Assembly (NCBI GenBank): GCA_003971905.1
Contig: RSEE01000008.1
Location: 682,001-746,000 of the forward strand
Direction: 5' to 3'
DNA: 64,000 nucleotides
DNA from: Moniliella sp. 'wahieum'
Lineage: Eukaryota > Basidiomycota > Moniliellomycetes > Moniliellales > Moniliellaceae
The notes below the pieces were generated by a model that worked only from the letters and a program-made list of their open reading frames with translations, had not been told where the DNA came from and did no database searches. Shown here in pieces: positions 33,769 to 44,784 of the stretch; the first letter of the stretch is position 1; every line of letters starts with the position of its first letter. A program made the position numbers and the translations under genes.

Positions 33769-35283
33769 TCAGTGACCGTACGCATGCTCATCCCCGCCTC
33801 CCCCCACGTCGGGGGTAGAAGGACCGTGGGGATTGAGATGGGGCGATTGGAACGAGTAATCGTATTCGTACGACTGTTGTTGCGGGCCATCGTCGTACCG
33901 ATCAAATGGGTTGGGCATTGGCGCGTCCCAATTCGATTGCTGGTCGGACGTCTTGGATCCATTCGAGCCGCTCCGGTCAAGCTCGGGCGTACCGTCGGGG
34001 TGGATCGTGGTGGAGGCCGTGGGCACAGGAGAGGAATGCACCCCTGCCCCAAGAGAGGAGGCGGGGGGTAGTTGTACGGGTCCTGCGCGGCGTAGGCGTT
34101 GCCGTACTCGGGCTCCCCATAACCCTCGTGAGCATTAACAATCGAGTCCAGACCACGGGCACGGTCGAGGTGTGCATACGGATCGACGGTGTTCAGATCA
34201 GAAGGGTTGATACTTTGGGTCATGTCCGTCCCGTACGCCGACGCAGGGTACTGAGGGTAACCGTCGTACTTGGGTTGCGGGGGGAAACCCTCTGCGCCCA
34301 CAGGGCGGCCGTACTGGTCCATTGGTCTGGCCATGCTCGGGTCCTGCAGATCCCGCTGTAGCATATCTTCCGGCGCATTGGAATCGTCCAAGAACGCATC
34401 CGACGGCAAGCGGGCGCTCTGGCGACGGAGAAGATCCTTGTCAAATGGGTTATCAAAGGGATCGTTGGCATCGCGTTGGTGCTTGGCTCGGCGTAAAAGG
34501 TAGGCCAAGAGGGCCGCGACAGCGATCAGGCCCACTGCGCCGCCGACGGCAATCCCAACAATCGGGCCCGTTCCCAGGGAGGTGTGTTTCGTACTCGAGG
34601 GTAAGGGCATCATTCCACTTCCCGAAGAAGAATCAGCACTCCCTGTGGTGACGGTGTGGATGCTGGGAGCCGAGAAAGATGCCAGGGAGGCGGAGGAGGG
34701 GGGCATGCTCGTCAAGCTGCTACTGGCCAAACTTCTGCTGGCCGGCAAAGGAAGCAGCGAAGACGCCGGCACGGATAAACTAGTCGGCAAGGATAAACTA
34801 GTCGGCAAAGAGAGAAGGGGGTCGACAGCGCGTTGGTTTTGGATACGGCCGCGGTTGAAGTGGGTGCAGCGGATGAGGAGGAAGAACTGAGCCCGGGGAT
34901 GAAGTTGGAGAGACTGGCGGGATCTGAGCTACTGGATGCGTCGACGCTGGAAGAGGGCGGGACAGAGTGGGAAGATGGTGATTCTTCCGAGCTGGAGGCT
35001 TTGGAGCGCCACCATATGAGAAGGTTAGTCGATGGCAGGCGACACCGTAGGTGCTATGGGGAAACGAATCAACGTACATGGTGATTGGCTGGTTGGCGTC
35101 GCACTGGTCTCATGGGTGGAAGAAGCAGCGGCAGGCAGTGGTAGAGGAGGCAGCCTCATGAGTTGATGTGGCAGCAGACGCAGAGCTGGGGGAGGGTGCG
35201 CTGCTTTCCGCACGTTGAGCAAGCCGGCCTCTGCTGCCCCAACGGCGCTGGTGAGCTCGGCGGGGGTTGGGCGGACGGGACAT
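33769..35283 (-). CDS. Ser-rich single-pass surface protein with acidic/Tyr-rich cytoplasmic tail
   Basis: The ectodomain is dense in Ser/Thr (SSAPSPSSASAATSTHEA, then SVDASSSSDPASLSNFIPG and SLSLPTSLSVPASSLLPLPA), so heavy O-mannosylation is expected. One membrane helix follows (GPIVGIAVGGAVGLIAVAAL), then the basic stop LLRRAKHQRD and a tail rich in Asp, Pro and Tyr (KYDGYPQYPASAYGTDM). After a frame change near 34070, the tail ends FDRYDDGPQQQSYEYD...DEHAYGH at 33769. An intron at 34999-35077 (79 bp, branch GACTAAC) joins TPTSQSP to SSSSEESPS. The architecture resembles fungal wall sensors or mucin-like proteins, but there is no family-specific domain. The 5' end is uncertain: MSRPPNPRR at 35283 is used, a frame change lies near 35125, and no clear signal peptide was found. 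Confidence 0.65.
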
Positions 35284-37129
35284 AATGGCGTTGGTGGGGG
35301 GCCAAGAAGAAACGGGCGGAGGGGCGAGGGCAAGGAAGGCAGCCCGCCAGAAGAGGGGGGGGGGTGAGTGGTGAGGCTGAAGAAGGTGGTGCCAGATGTA
35401 AGAGGTGAGGGTCAGTGAGAGGGCGCTTTTAGCCAGTGCTCCCGGCCAGCCAGGCCAGTGCCCGCCACTCCTGCGCCCCCCTGCGAGCGAGCGAGCCGCG
35501 ACAGTGGCCGCGCTGCTGCCACCCTGCAGCGGGCAGCAGGCCAGTCGCGCAAGGGGAGCGCAGCCCGCGCCAGCAGGCCAGTGTGTGTGCAGTCGCCGGC
35601 GCCCAGGTGCGATGCGCCTCTGGCGCCGCCCGTGGTTGCGCGCATCATGCATGGTGCATGATGCATGCAAGGAGACAGGTGACATGCATGACATGTGGCA
35701 TGGACAGGCGGCAGATGTGGCAGATCCCCGACGGATGCATGTCAGCCCTACACTGGCGCCATGCGGGCTACGCGCTGTCGCCCAGCCACAACGCCCTCAG
35801 TCCTTGGCCAACCTCCAAGTCACGGGTCCGGCCAAGCCCCCGCCCAACCAACGGCGACCCCAGTGCTGGCTACCCCTGCGACGCCCTGCTACCCCACGCC
35901 TACTATCCCCCGTTTGGCCAGGGCGGCGCATGGCGCAGTGCACGCCACATTTGGCCACTTGCCTTGTGCCCGCAGCGATGGCTGCGTAGCAGGCCACCCC
36001 ATCCATCCATCCATCGCTGCTACCCGATCCAACGTGGAACGTGCAACGGTGGAACCAGTCCGCCTGATCTGCGTCTCCGTTGGGGACCATTGCGGAGCCC
36101 ATTCGGCCACTTGACTAGCTTGACTTGCAGATTGGCGTGGTCGTTCAGCTGAACGTTCACCTTGAACAGTCACTAGTCAGCACTGGTCAGCAATATGAAT
36201 CTGGCATGCCACATGGAGTGTTGGTGGACCCTTTGTCCATCCACGAAGCGTAAACGAGAGGCTTCCGAAAGGAGGACCAAACCATGCTGGTTGATGAGGG
36301 GTGAGGCCGAGGTGAGGCCGGTGAGGCCGGTGAGGTCCGATGTAGCAGATGGAATATGGATGCATGGCCGATGGCCAAAACAAGGCCTATCAAGAAGGGT
36401 CTCCGGTCTGCCCAGGAGTCGACTCCCAATCGCGCACTGGGTCCGACGCCCAATCGGCCACCTATAGCGGGCTTGGCAGATCCAGCGGTCCCCGCTACAG
36501 TTCCGTGATCCTGTGATCTGCCCCACGTTCCACGCGCCCGCGTGGGGTCGATGCATGATGCATGGTGCATGGTGCATGATGCACTTTGCATCAGTAACTA
36601 GTAACTCAGTATACAGCTCTGCCCCTACTGTGCCTGCAACTGCATGGGCCAGTCTCTTCAACAGCTTCAAGAGCCTCCAAGTCAACAACGTGCAAGCTGC
36701 TTCAAGCTTCAAGCTTCAAGACGTTCAACCTCCTGGCAGTACATCGCACAGGAACGTCGCCCACATCAGGGCCTCAGGCCTCACCCCACTAGCTCCACTG
36801 CTTACATGCTAACGCATTACTCCCATTGCTCGCCACGTGTCCGCAACGACCAACAATATATCTACACAATCACAAAGATGGGGGGGGGCAACCAGAAGTG
36901 CGGCACAGACGAAGGGTACAAGTACACGAGTACAACGGAAAATACGACCCAAGTCGGCAAAAGCTAGCGAAGTGGGGACCAGAAAAGCGGTGACGCGGTG
37001 ACGCTCGAAGCAGGAGGCATGAGGCCTGACGAGGGGGGCGGGGGGGAGGGCAACAGAAACAAGGTGCAGGCAACCTAAGGCAAAGGGGCAAACCCCGAAG
37101 CCAAGGGATGCGAAAGCATCGACGCAGAC
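35284..37129. repeat. Gene-poor region with ATGCATG and AAGCTTG heptamers
   Basis: No gene supported. 36551-36585 is five heptamers in register (ATGCATG, ATGCATG, GTGCATG, GTGCATG, ATGCACT), and a relative lies at 35645-35668. 36690-36720 holds TTCAAGC repeats. Stretches of GTGAGGCCG occur near 36305-36335. Open frames here are short and low-complexity. Confidence 0.65.
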
Positions 37130-38293
37130 TTAGTGGGCAGCTGTACATACCAAAGCAAAACACAAACACACACAAAAGGCCACGGGCCGGGGGAAAAGCA
37201 TCGAGAAGCCACCTAGGATCAGCGTTCGGGAAAAGGACAAAACAAGCGCAGAGGTAGGAGGTAAACTTGCCCAGGTATCTTTGTACGTGTCAACAGGACA
37301 CTCCCAGCAAGTTGGGAGGGGTGCAACGGACGCAGCACCGGGCTGGGGCTTGAAATCACGGGTCGGGGGGCGAGAGAAAGAGTCGGCGAGGCCAAGCATC
37401 TCGGGAGAGCTGCTCAGTTCCCCTTCTTGATTTTGACGTCCACCGTACAAGTGGAAGGGGGCGTCCGAGCACGTCCTAGAGTCCGCCGGAGTGTAGAACG
37501 GCAGAGCAGCCGACGCGGGTGGTGTAGGCACCGAGGTTGTCGAGCGCTGCGACATGGCACCCGGACTCAGGGGGCTTGTTTCGCCTCACACCCATGCCCA
37601 GCTCGCGAGAAGTGACCGACGGCATCGAGACCAAATCAATCTCGGCAAATGCCCAGAGGTGCCAGTGGGAGGGCGCGGGAAAGTGACGGGGCATGCTTGC
37701 AAGACATCTTGCCCCAACGCAAGGCTGGGCTGAGGATGAGCTTGAACCTGGCGGGAGTCCGAGGGCATCATACCATGGGAGTGGGGAGCGGGGTTGGGTT
37801 GAGACTGAGAAAGCTCCTGGGGCTGAGACTGAGACTGGGGTTGAGGCTGAGAGACTGAGGCTGAGGCTGAAGTTGAGAGGAGGCCGCCCCTGAGGTTGGT
37901 CCTGCGCTTGCAGTGGTGCAATAAGAGGACCGTCAGCAGAGGCAAAAGCGAATTGAGCAGCCTCGAGCTGGGCCAAGTCGCCCTGGTGGGCGAGAGAAGG
38001 CAGCGTTCGACAAGCGAGCGCAGGTGAGCGTTTTCACGCCGGACAAGGTAGTTGTCCACCTCGATCTGGGTCAGGTGGGCGGGGGAAGAAGAGTCCGGAG
38101 AGCGTTCCCGGGCTCGCTGAAGGTCAAGCTGCAGCTGCTCGATTTGGCATTTGAGCTCGCTATTCTCGGCGGTGAGCTGCTCCAGTTGGATCTTCCTCCG
38201 GTCGCGGAAGCGTGCGACGGCCTGGGCGTTCTTGGACCGTTGGCGGGGCGGGACGGGTTCCTGCGAGGTGCGTTTGGGCGAAGAAGCAGGCAT
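37130..38293 (-). CDS. bZIP transcription factor
   Basis: Starts at ATG 38293 (MPASSPKRTSQEPVPPRQR). The basic region RSKNAQAVARFRDRRK contains the bZIP signature N-x3-A-x3-R. It runs into a leucine zipper with heptad hydrophobics (LEQLTAENSELKCQIEQLQL). A second short coiled segment follows (VDNYLVRRENAHLRSLVERC). Beyond about residue 115 the frame changes near 37985 and again near 37540, continuing through Ser/Gln-rich sequence and PADSRTCSDAPFHLYGG. The stop at 37130 belongs to the last frame and may be too far downstream. The DNA-binding part is certain; the target genes and relation to named regulators (Gcn4, Yap, Atf types) cannot be told from this. Confidence 0.82.
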
Positions 38294-40415
38294 GGTGCGG
38301 GCTAGAGAGAGGCCAAGGACGAGAAGGCGAAGAGGGAGGGGTGGTAGCAAGCAGCAAACGGGGCAGGGCGCAGGGGGCGGAGCGTGCTACGCGGGGATCT
38401 TATACCGCTGCCGCAGCAGCTGCAGCGCCCTCGATCGAGCTGGGCGGGGGAGAGGGTGACACTGGGTTTGTGCCTGGCCTCGCTGGTCCGGGTGGGCCCT
38501 GGCGCACATGCCTCCTGCCTCCTCCCAGTGGCCGAGCCAGCTCCGGGCAGCACAGCGGCACTGTTCGGGCGGCGTGGGCGGAGCGGCAGGGGAAGCGCAG
38601 GGCTGCGCAGGCAGCAGGGCACTAGCACCAGCAGCCCACCGGGGTGTGCTCAGCCCACTGCGTGTGGTGCCCTTGAGCAGGTATTCCGAGTGGAGCACAG
38701 GGGAAGTTTGGGGGGCCACAGGCGCCGTGCGGGGGACAATCGCGCTGGACTATGGTTTGGGCTGGGCTGGACTGGGCTGGCCGGCATGCCGTGCGGTGCG
38801 GGGGCAGCGCCACACCTGCCGGCGCCACTTGCCCGGGCCTTCCCTCGGCCCACGCGCCCCGTCTGTCGTCGGCGACTGAAGGCCACCGGCAGTACTCAGT
38901 TAACTACTCGCTGCTCCGATGCAGGCACCAGTACTCCACCAGTACTCCAAATACTCCGCCAATACTCCCGTACTCAGTACTCAGTATGCACTAGCCACCT
39001 AGTCACTAGCCACTCCCTCCTCTGCACGCGCTAGTCACTAGCTCGCGCTCACTTGTCCCTGCCACTAGTGACTCGCTGCGCTGAGGCTAATCTCGATCGC
39101 CGCCGTGCCAAAGCAGTCAATTCTAAAGCACACCATTCCCCAGACCAGCTGTGACAAATGTGATGCCAGTGATAAGGTTGTGGTTCAAAGACAGCGGAGC
39201 ACACGGTACCCGGGGGTCGGTGTCCTGAGTATGAGTACCGACGGAGCAGCGCAAACGTGCAACCGCACATCAGGCGGAGCGCCAGTGACTAGTGACTTCT
39301 GTGATACGCGGAACGCAAAACGCGGAACGACGCGGAACCGATCGGTCTAGCTCTTGTTGAACGTTGAAGCTGTTGAAGCTTGAACATTAAACATTGAACA
39401 TTGAACGTTGAACGTTCACGCGTTCACGTTGAAAGTTGAAAGCTAAGCCTTAGCGCTAAACATGAAACGCAAACGTTAAATTGGTACACGCTAAACGTTA
39501 AACGTTAAACGTTAAAAACATCTTGACCGGGTACTTCAAGGCGGTGTACGATTGGGCATACATGGTGTTGGGCAGTGCGGCCCACGCGGTGTTGGGACCC
39601 GTGGTCCCGTACTTAGGCCAAGGTGCCTCATCACCCTTCACCCCTGATTTGTCCTCCGAAGCCTCCACGTGTATACTCAGGCTTGTTTGAACCCCTGTCT
39701 CTAGGTGTGGCACAAGGCTTAGACCTGAACCACCACCATCGCGATTGCATTGCTCTACACTTCCAGAGGTTCTTCACCCAACCCCTTGGGTTCCTCCGGT
39801 CTTACACGCGGACCGCGGAGAGACTGCATCACGCACAACACAGCCATTCACCGAGTGTGACATGTGACATGTGATGTTGTGATGCATGATGGGCGACATG
39901 TGATTCATCCATCGACGCCTCTCTCGGTGCTACTTTCGGCCTTTCTTTCAGCATCCAATGCCCAAGCCGATCTGTTCCGGCTCCTACACGCTACCTGAGG
40001 CCCAGGCTCTGAGGCTGGAGGCCGGAGGCCTGACGAGTGACGAGTGGCTCGTGACGTGTGACGAGTGATATAGGCAAATGTGAGATGCATGTGAGATCGT
40101 GAAATATGTGATGTGAGATGGGTGATTAATGGTTCTCGATTCTGGGCTGCGAATGTGATTTGAGTGAAGTAGCGCAGGGCAACAACGCTCTGCTTTCGGC
40201 TGCTTTCGCCCATCTAAACTATATAAATTTGGGGCGTTTTTTCCTGACCCCAGCACAAGATTATGTGGTAAGCGTCCCACCCGCCACGTTCCAGTCCGCC
40301 CGCGGCTGCACATGGGTGATAAAATTCCGCCCAAGGCGTAGTGGGGAATACCATTCCGCTCTCCAGCGTGGAACGGTGGCTAAGGTGGCGAGCAAGGAAC
40401 AAGCACCACGCACCA

Positions 40416-40456
40416 AGCTGGGGCGAAGCCCCAGCTGACCGGGCCGTAGGCCCGGT
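40416..40456. other. Two adjacent perfect GC hairpins with 3-nt loops
   Basis: 40416-40436 folds as AGCTGGGGC-GAA-GCCCCAGCT (9-bp stem). One base later, 40438-40456 folds as ACCGGGCC-GTA-GGCCCGGT (8-bp stem). Both stems are perfect. The first contains GCGAAGC, known as an unusually stable mini-hairpin in single-stranded DNA. No terminator T-run follows. Function unknown. Confidence 0.85.
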
Positions 40457-41155
40457 GGTCTTCTAGTCATAGTAATAGCATAGCAGCGCATAGCCCCCCC
40501 CCACGTTCTCAGGCGGGCGTGTGGCAAAAAAACACCCACAGACCAAATTAAACTTTCGGGGCCAACGGAACCTTATCCGTCGGTTGCCTTTTCGGAAAGC
40601 GAACATCAGGAAAAAGTCGTAAAAGTGCCACAATAGAGTGCAATGCATACACCCACACCAGCACGTCCAACACCAGCTTTCCCTTCTGTATCCCTATGTG
40701 TTCTTGTCCCCCATGTACCGAGCCCCGTGGTGCATGGTTCGGACGTCGGCGTTATAAATATTGAATGCCCCCCACGATCCGTCGGGACGCTATTTCCAGG
40801 ACAGCGCCCCCCCCCCTGTTGACTGTTTCTTTTGGCACTGTGCAACCCCACATCAGGCAACCGCTCGCAGCACAAACAACAATCAGCTATATCCAGATGG
40901 TACCAGGTGGTATCTCTTCTCTGGAGCTGGTGCTGATGCAACTAATGTCGGAGGGTAAGTAACAGCTTACCGGCAGTTACCGACGGTTGCCAGTTATAGC
41001 GGTTATATCTCTAGTCTCTTTATATTAACAGCAGTTATACTAGCGGGTTGATCTAGTTACCAATTACTTATGGCTTCAACCTTCAAGCTGGTCTTTCTAC
41101 CGGATGCCTCTCTCGTACGAAATGTGGCCACAAATGGCTTCAGAGACCCTCCTTT

Positions 41156-41456
41156 AGCTGAAAGAATGAGGGCGAGGGCAAAAGAATACACTGGGCGATC
41201 ATCAATGGGTGTGAGCACGATAAAGTGGTCACACCAACGGGAGCCCAGAACCGCGGTTGTCCGTTATAACTGAGAAGTAGGGCTACCGTACGCTAATAGT
41301 ACCAAGCTAAGGACGATTGCACTGTGCAAGGGAAGATAGGAAACAGTCAGAGATAGCTTCTTGTAAAAGCTCATGACACTAGTCCGACCTTGTGTGCAAT
41401 AACAGGGAGAGAAGAAAGAGAGGGGAAGGAGGCGCGCAAGGGATAACCAGCCCGGG
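41156..41456 (-). repeat. Dispersed element, copy B (inverted relative to copy A)
   Basis: On the minus strand this segment aligns with 13208-13609 over its whole length apart from the 135-bp duplication in copy A. The alignment runs from CTGGTTATCCCTTGCGCGCC to ATTCTTTCAGCTA. Identity is highest in the central 150 bp. An open frame on the minus strand (41264-41545, ...YKKLSLTVSYLPLHSAIVL) is only partly preserved in copy A. Confidence 0.85.
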
Positions 41457-41745
41457 CGCATGAGAAGCGAAACAATGAGAAGACTTCCGCATACCAGTGG
41501 CTTGGCTGCAAAAGCCAATGACATGTGAGTGCATGATGAGGCCATACTCTAACATTAGCTCCATATTAGTACACACTGCTAAGATCCAAGGGCTGTTGAC
41601 TGAATACTGAATGAACTACGTTGGAAGAAGTCACAGAGTGTACATATATGAGTGCAGTCTTGTATTCAATGGGGCGAGAAAAGGGCATATGGAAGAGGGC
41701 AAGGGGGTAGGCAATGCAAGTGGGAAAGAACGGGGGGGGGGGAAT

Positions 41746-43461
41746 TCATGCACATGGTAGGCGTGAGGGCAGACTTTTTTTGCTAAACTGGTTTTCCGAG
41801 TTGTACGAGCCCATGGCCGCCGTCGACGACACGCCGCCCGTGACGGTTTTGAGGAGCGAGTCGACGTAGCTGGCGCCGGACCATTTTTGGTGGGTAAGCG
41901 TGTCGGTGCCCAGCTCGCGCTCCTTGCGCTGGACAATCTCGACGTACGCCTTCATCCCCTCGGTGGCAAAGTTCTTGGCAAACAGGTCGGAAATGTACGC
42001 GTCGGTGTGCAGGCCAGCAAGCGTGATGAACTGGAAGATGAACCCGAGCTTGCCCAGGTCCCATACGTAGTCTTTCATCTGCGACGTGTTGAGGCCAGCG
42101 GCGTCCCAGTTGAACGAAGGCGAAAGGTTGTAGGCGAGCCACTGATGGGGCACGGCAGCATGCACCCCATCGGCAAACTCCTTAGCTTGGGCATAGATGG
42201 GCGACTTGGTCTCCATCCAGATCAGGTCAGCGTAAGGGCTAAAGGCGATGGCACGGTTGATCGCGCACTGCGTGCCGCCCTGGTAGCGGTAGTAGCCTTC
42301 CCGCGTCCGCGGGGCGTCCCAGTCCCAGAAAAAGTCCGTCACGCCATACTTGGCCGCCAGAGCGCGGGCAGCATGGTTCGACAGCCCCTTGGCCTCGGCC
42401 TGGAACTTGGCTGCATCCCCTCCCTTGGCCTTGATTGCATCTGCCACGGCGTCCCCAAACAGTTTGAGCCCAGCAGCAGCCACCCAGTCGTCCTCGACTT
42501 TTTGCAGAGCATCTCCCGACGCGCCAGCGGCCTCGGCACGGTTCATGACCGTAACCAGCGGTTCGAGTGCGGCGTTGGTGGAACCAATGATGAACGCATG
42601 GTCGCGTTCGTCAATGTTGGATGTGATGAGCGTGGCTGCCTCCGAGTCGGTCCGAGCGACGGCAATGTTGTCGACGCCCATAATGTCGTACTGGAAACGG
42701 ATGGCGATCAGACGGTTGATGTGCTCCTGGATCGGCACCAGCACCTTGCCTGCCATGTGCCCACACTTTTTCGTACCGGGCGCCTGGTCCTCAATGTGGA
42801 TCCCGGCCGCGCCTTTCTCAACAAAGAGCTTGGTCAGCTTCACTGCTGTCAATCCACCATGGCCCGTGTCGGCGTCGGCGACAATGGGGCGGAGGTAGTC
42901 GGTGTAGGGTGTGTTGGCACGCTGCTCAGGTGTCAAGCCAGAGCGCGCTTCGCGCTGCTTGCGGTCATGGAAGAGCTGGGCCATAAAGAGATGCTCAACC
43001 TTGTTGGGAACCGTGTTGTACGGGTAGTCAGCCAGGTCGGGACCGGGCTCGTTCGTCGAGCTGGCGGTCGAAGACGATTGCCATCCCGACACATACACCG
43101 CCTCGAGGTACTTGGCCATCTGGGTGATCTGGACCGGGTCCAGCGCGCCATAGGTGTGCGACGGCGTCTTGTTGGCCCAGTGCTGTTCGAGCAGGCCCCA
43201 CAACTTTTTGGCCTGGACATTGGAAGGGTATTCGATCGGGATGGTACCACGCTTGGAAACAACCGGCGGCTGTGTAGGGCCGCTTGGTATGCGCAAAGCG
43301 GGACGACTAGAGGTGAGAAGGGCACAAAGAGGTCAGTGGAACTCCCCAGCGGCAGGAGGCGGGATAGGAAGGCGCGGCCGCCAACATACCTGCCACCACT
43401 GCTCGACAGCGTTCACTTCAGCGTCAAAGATGCGTTGCTCAGCGTCGGAGGAAATGCCCAT
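41746..43461 (-). CDS. ICL1: Isocitrate lyase
   Basis: Cleaves isocitrate to glyoxylate and succinate in the glyoxylate cycle, needed for growth on C2 compounds and fatty acids; peroxisomal or cytosolic in fungi. Exon 1 (43390-43461) encodes [24 protein letters not shown]. An 83-bp intron (43307-43389) leads to [14 protein letters not shown], after which a one-base shift near 43263 gives [20 protein letters not shown]. The catalytic signature [13 protein letters not shown] is present, as are [20 protein letters not shown] (substrate-site region) and [17 protein letters not shown] near the end. The last coding bases are uncertain because the frame beyond QFSKK lacks the usual early stop. Length (about 540 residues) is normal. 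Divergent from the F-box-like gene. Confidence 0.95.
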
Positions 43462-44784
43462 GGTGGAAGCGGAAATGGTGGGAGGGTGGGGTGGGAGGTG
43501 GAGGGAGAGCAGTACGAAACGATGGGGGCTGGCGAGAGGGGGATTTAATACGATTGATTGCCCAGCGGTGGGAAGCAACGGATGGAGATGCTGATGACAG
43601 AGCTCTCAGGCTGAGATCTGAGACGGTGGTGCGGGGGGGGGGGTTGCACCGAGTGGGCGGGTGCTGGCTTGGGTCGGCGCAAGCGGATTTGGGCGCTGGG
43701 CTGGGCAGGGTGCCCAGGCCGGGAGACAGTCAGCGTGTCTGGCGTGTCTGGGGGTATGGGAGCGTATGGGAGAGTATGGGAGGGTACAGGGTGGTGCGTG
43801 GTGGTGTCCGGTGCTGCAGCCTCGCTTGGCCCGGCCGGGATGGAGTGTGGATATTGAGGCAGAGCGTAGTGGTGGAGGCTTAGCGCTCGAATGAGCCGCT
43901 GAACGTTCACACGTTCACCGTTACCGCGTTACCGCGCGTCGACGTCGTCAACGTTCAACGTGGCCACAGCCGCCGCTTTCACTTGCGGGGTCTTGCAAGC
44001 CCCGCATTCCCCGCACTGGCTCATTTGGTGCTGCGGATGCCGGCTGGTGCGGACGCGCATGGAGCCGGATGGCAGTTGCCTGCCGCTGCACAACGAGCCC
44101 CCGGTGCAGCGCCCATAATAGACGTAGTAGCCTCATTGGGGGTTCTTCCCCCGCTAAAACCGCCAGCGTCCGGCGCAGACGAAGCTGCTGCGGAGTTGAC
44201 GGAAATGCCCATTCGGTGCACGCCCTGCCTAGCTGCCCGCTCTCCTAAGCGGTAAGCGATGGGATCGACCCAAGGGAGCCGGGACGGCAGTCTGAACGCA
44301 TCGATCCAAGGCGTATATAAAAGCTCCTGGACGGTAACCGATAGGCCCCCGCAGATGCCGGCGAGTGACGTAATAGGCCGCCCACACCCGCAACCGGAAG
44401 GTGCCGGAAGGGCCGAGGCTGGCTGCTGGTGAAATTGTGAAACGTTGGCTGAGGCGCACCAGATAGATCTTCGATTGGATATTGATATTGAGATCTGAGA
44501 GGCCCAGCATCCTGCTTGGCGCCTGCTCGTCCCGGCCGGGTGGCCCCGGAAAGACGCGGGTGGGGCCGGCGGGGCACTGGAGGGCGCTGGGCCGACTGAC
44601 GCTGCCCAGGGTGGATGCATCATGCCAGTCCCTGATATTATTCGCTCAATCGAGCGCATCCCCCCGGCACTTCCCCTCATCTGTATAGTGGCCACATATG
44701 CATGCACTCTACATCGCATCTGCTGCCCCTCGTACTCCCGTTCGTCTCCAGCATCATTGCGCTTCCCCTCCTCTGTCCGTGTTC
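43462..44784. other. Divergent intergenic region between ICL1 and the F-box-like gene
   Basis: No gene supported. A palindromic cluster CGTTCAC/GTTACCG/GTCGACGTCGTCAACGTT lies at 43895-43960. The G-rich tract at 43631-43643 and GTATGGGAG repeats at 43756-43790 are simple sequence. Confidence 0.5.

Larger units (their letters stand above)
38294..41745. repeat. Gene-poor region with heptamer repeats, GC hairpins and dispersed element copy B
   Basis: About 3.4 kb without a supported gene. It contains AGTACTC units near 38925-38990, CACTAG units at 38990-39070, GTTGAAC and GTTAAAC heptamers at 39355-39515, ATGTGAC at 39855-39875, and GGAGGCC/GACGAGT repeats at 40005-40070. Two hairpins lie at 40416-40456, and the inverted partner of the 13.2-kb element at 41156-41456. 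Confidence 0.7.

Noticed and set aside
40130..40960. Possible replication-protein-like gene on the minus strand near the GC hairpins
   Set aside because: Short stretches looked vaguely similar, but no nucleotide-binding or endonuclease motif could be found in any frame, so no gene is claimed.
41887..43548. 553-codon plus-strand open frame opposite isocitrate lyase
   Set aside because: Same explanation: the minus strand encodes a clear ICL with all catalytic motifs, and the antisense product matches nothing recognisable.
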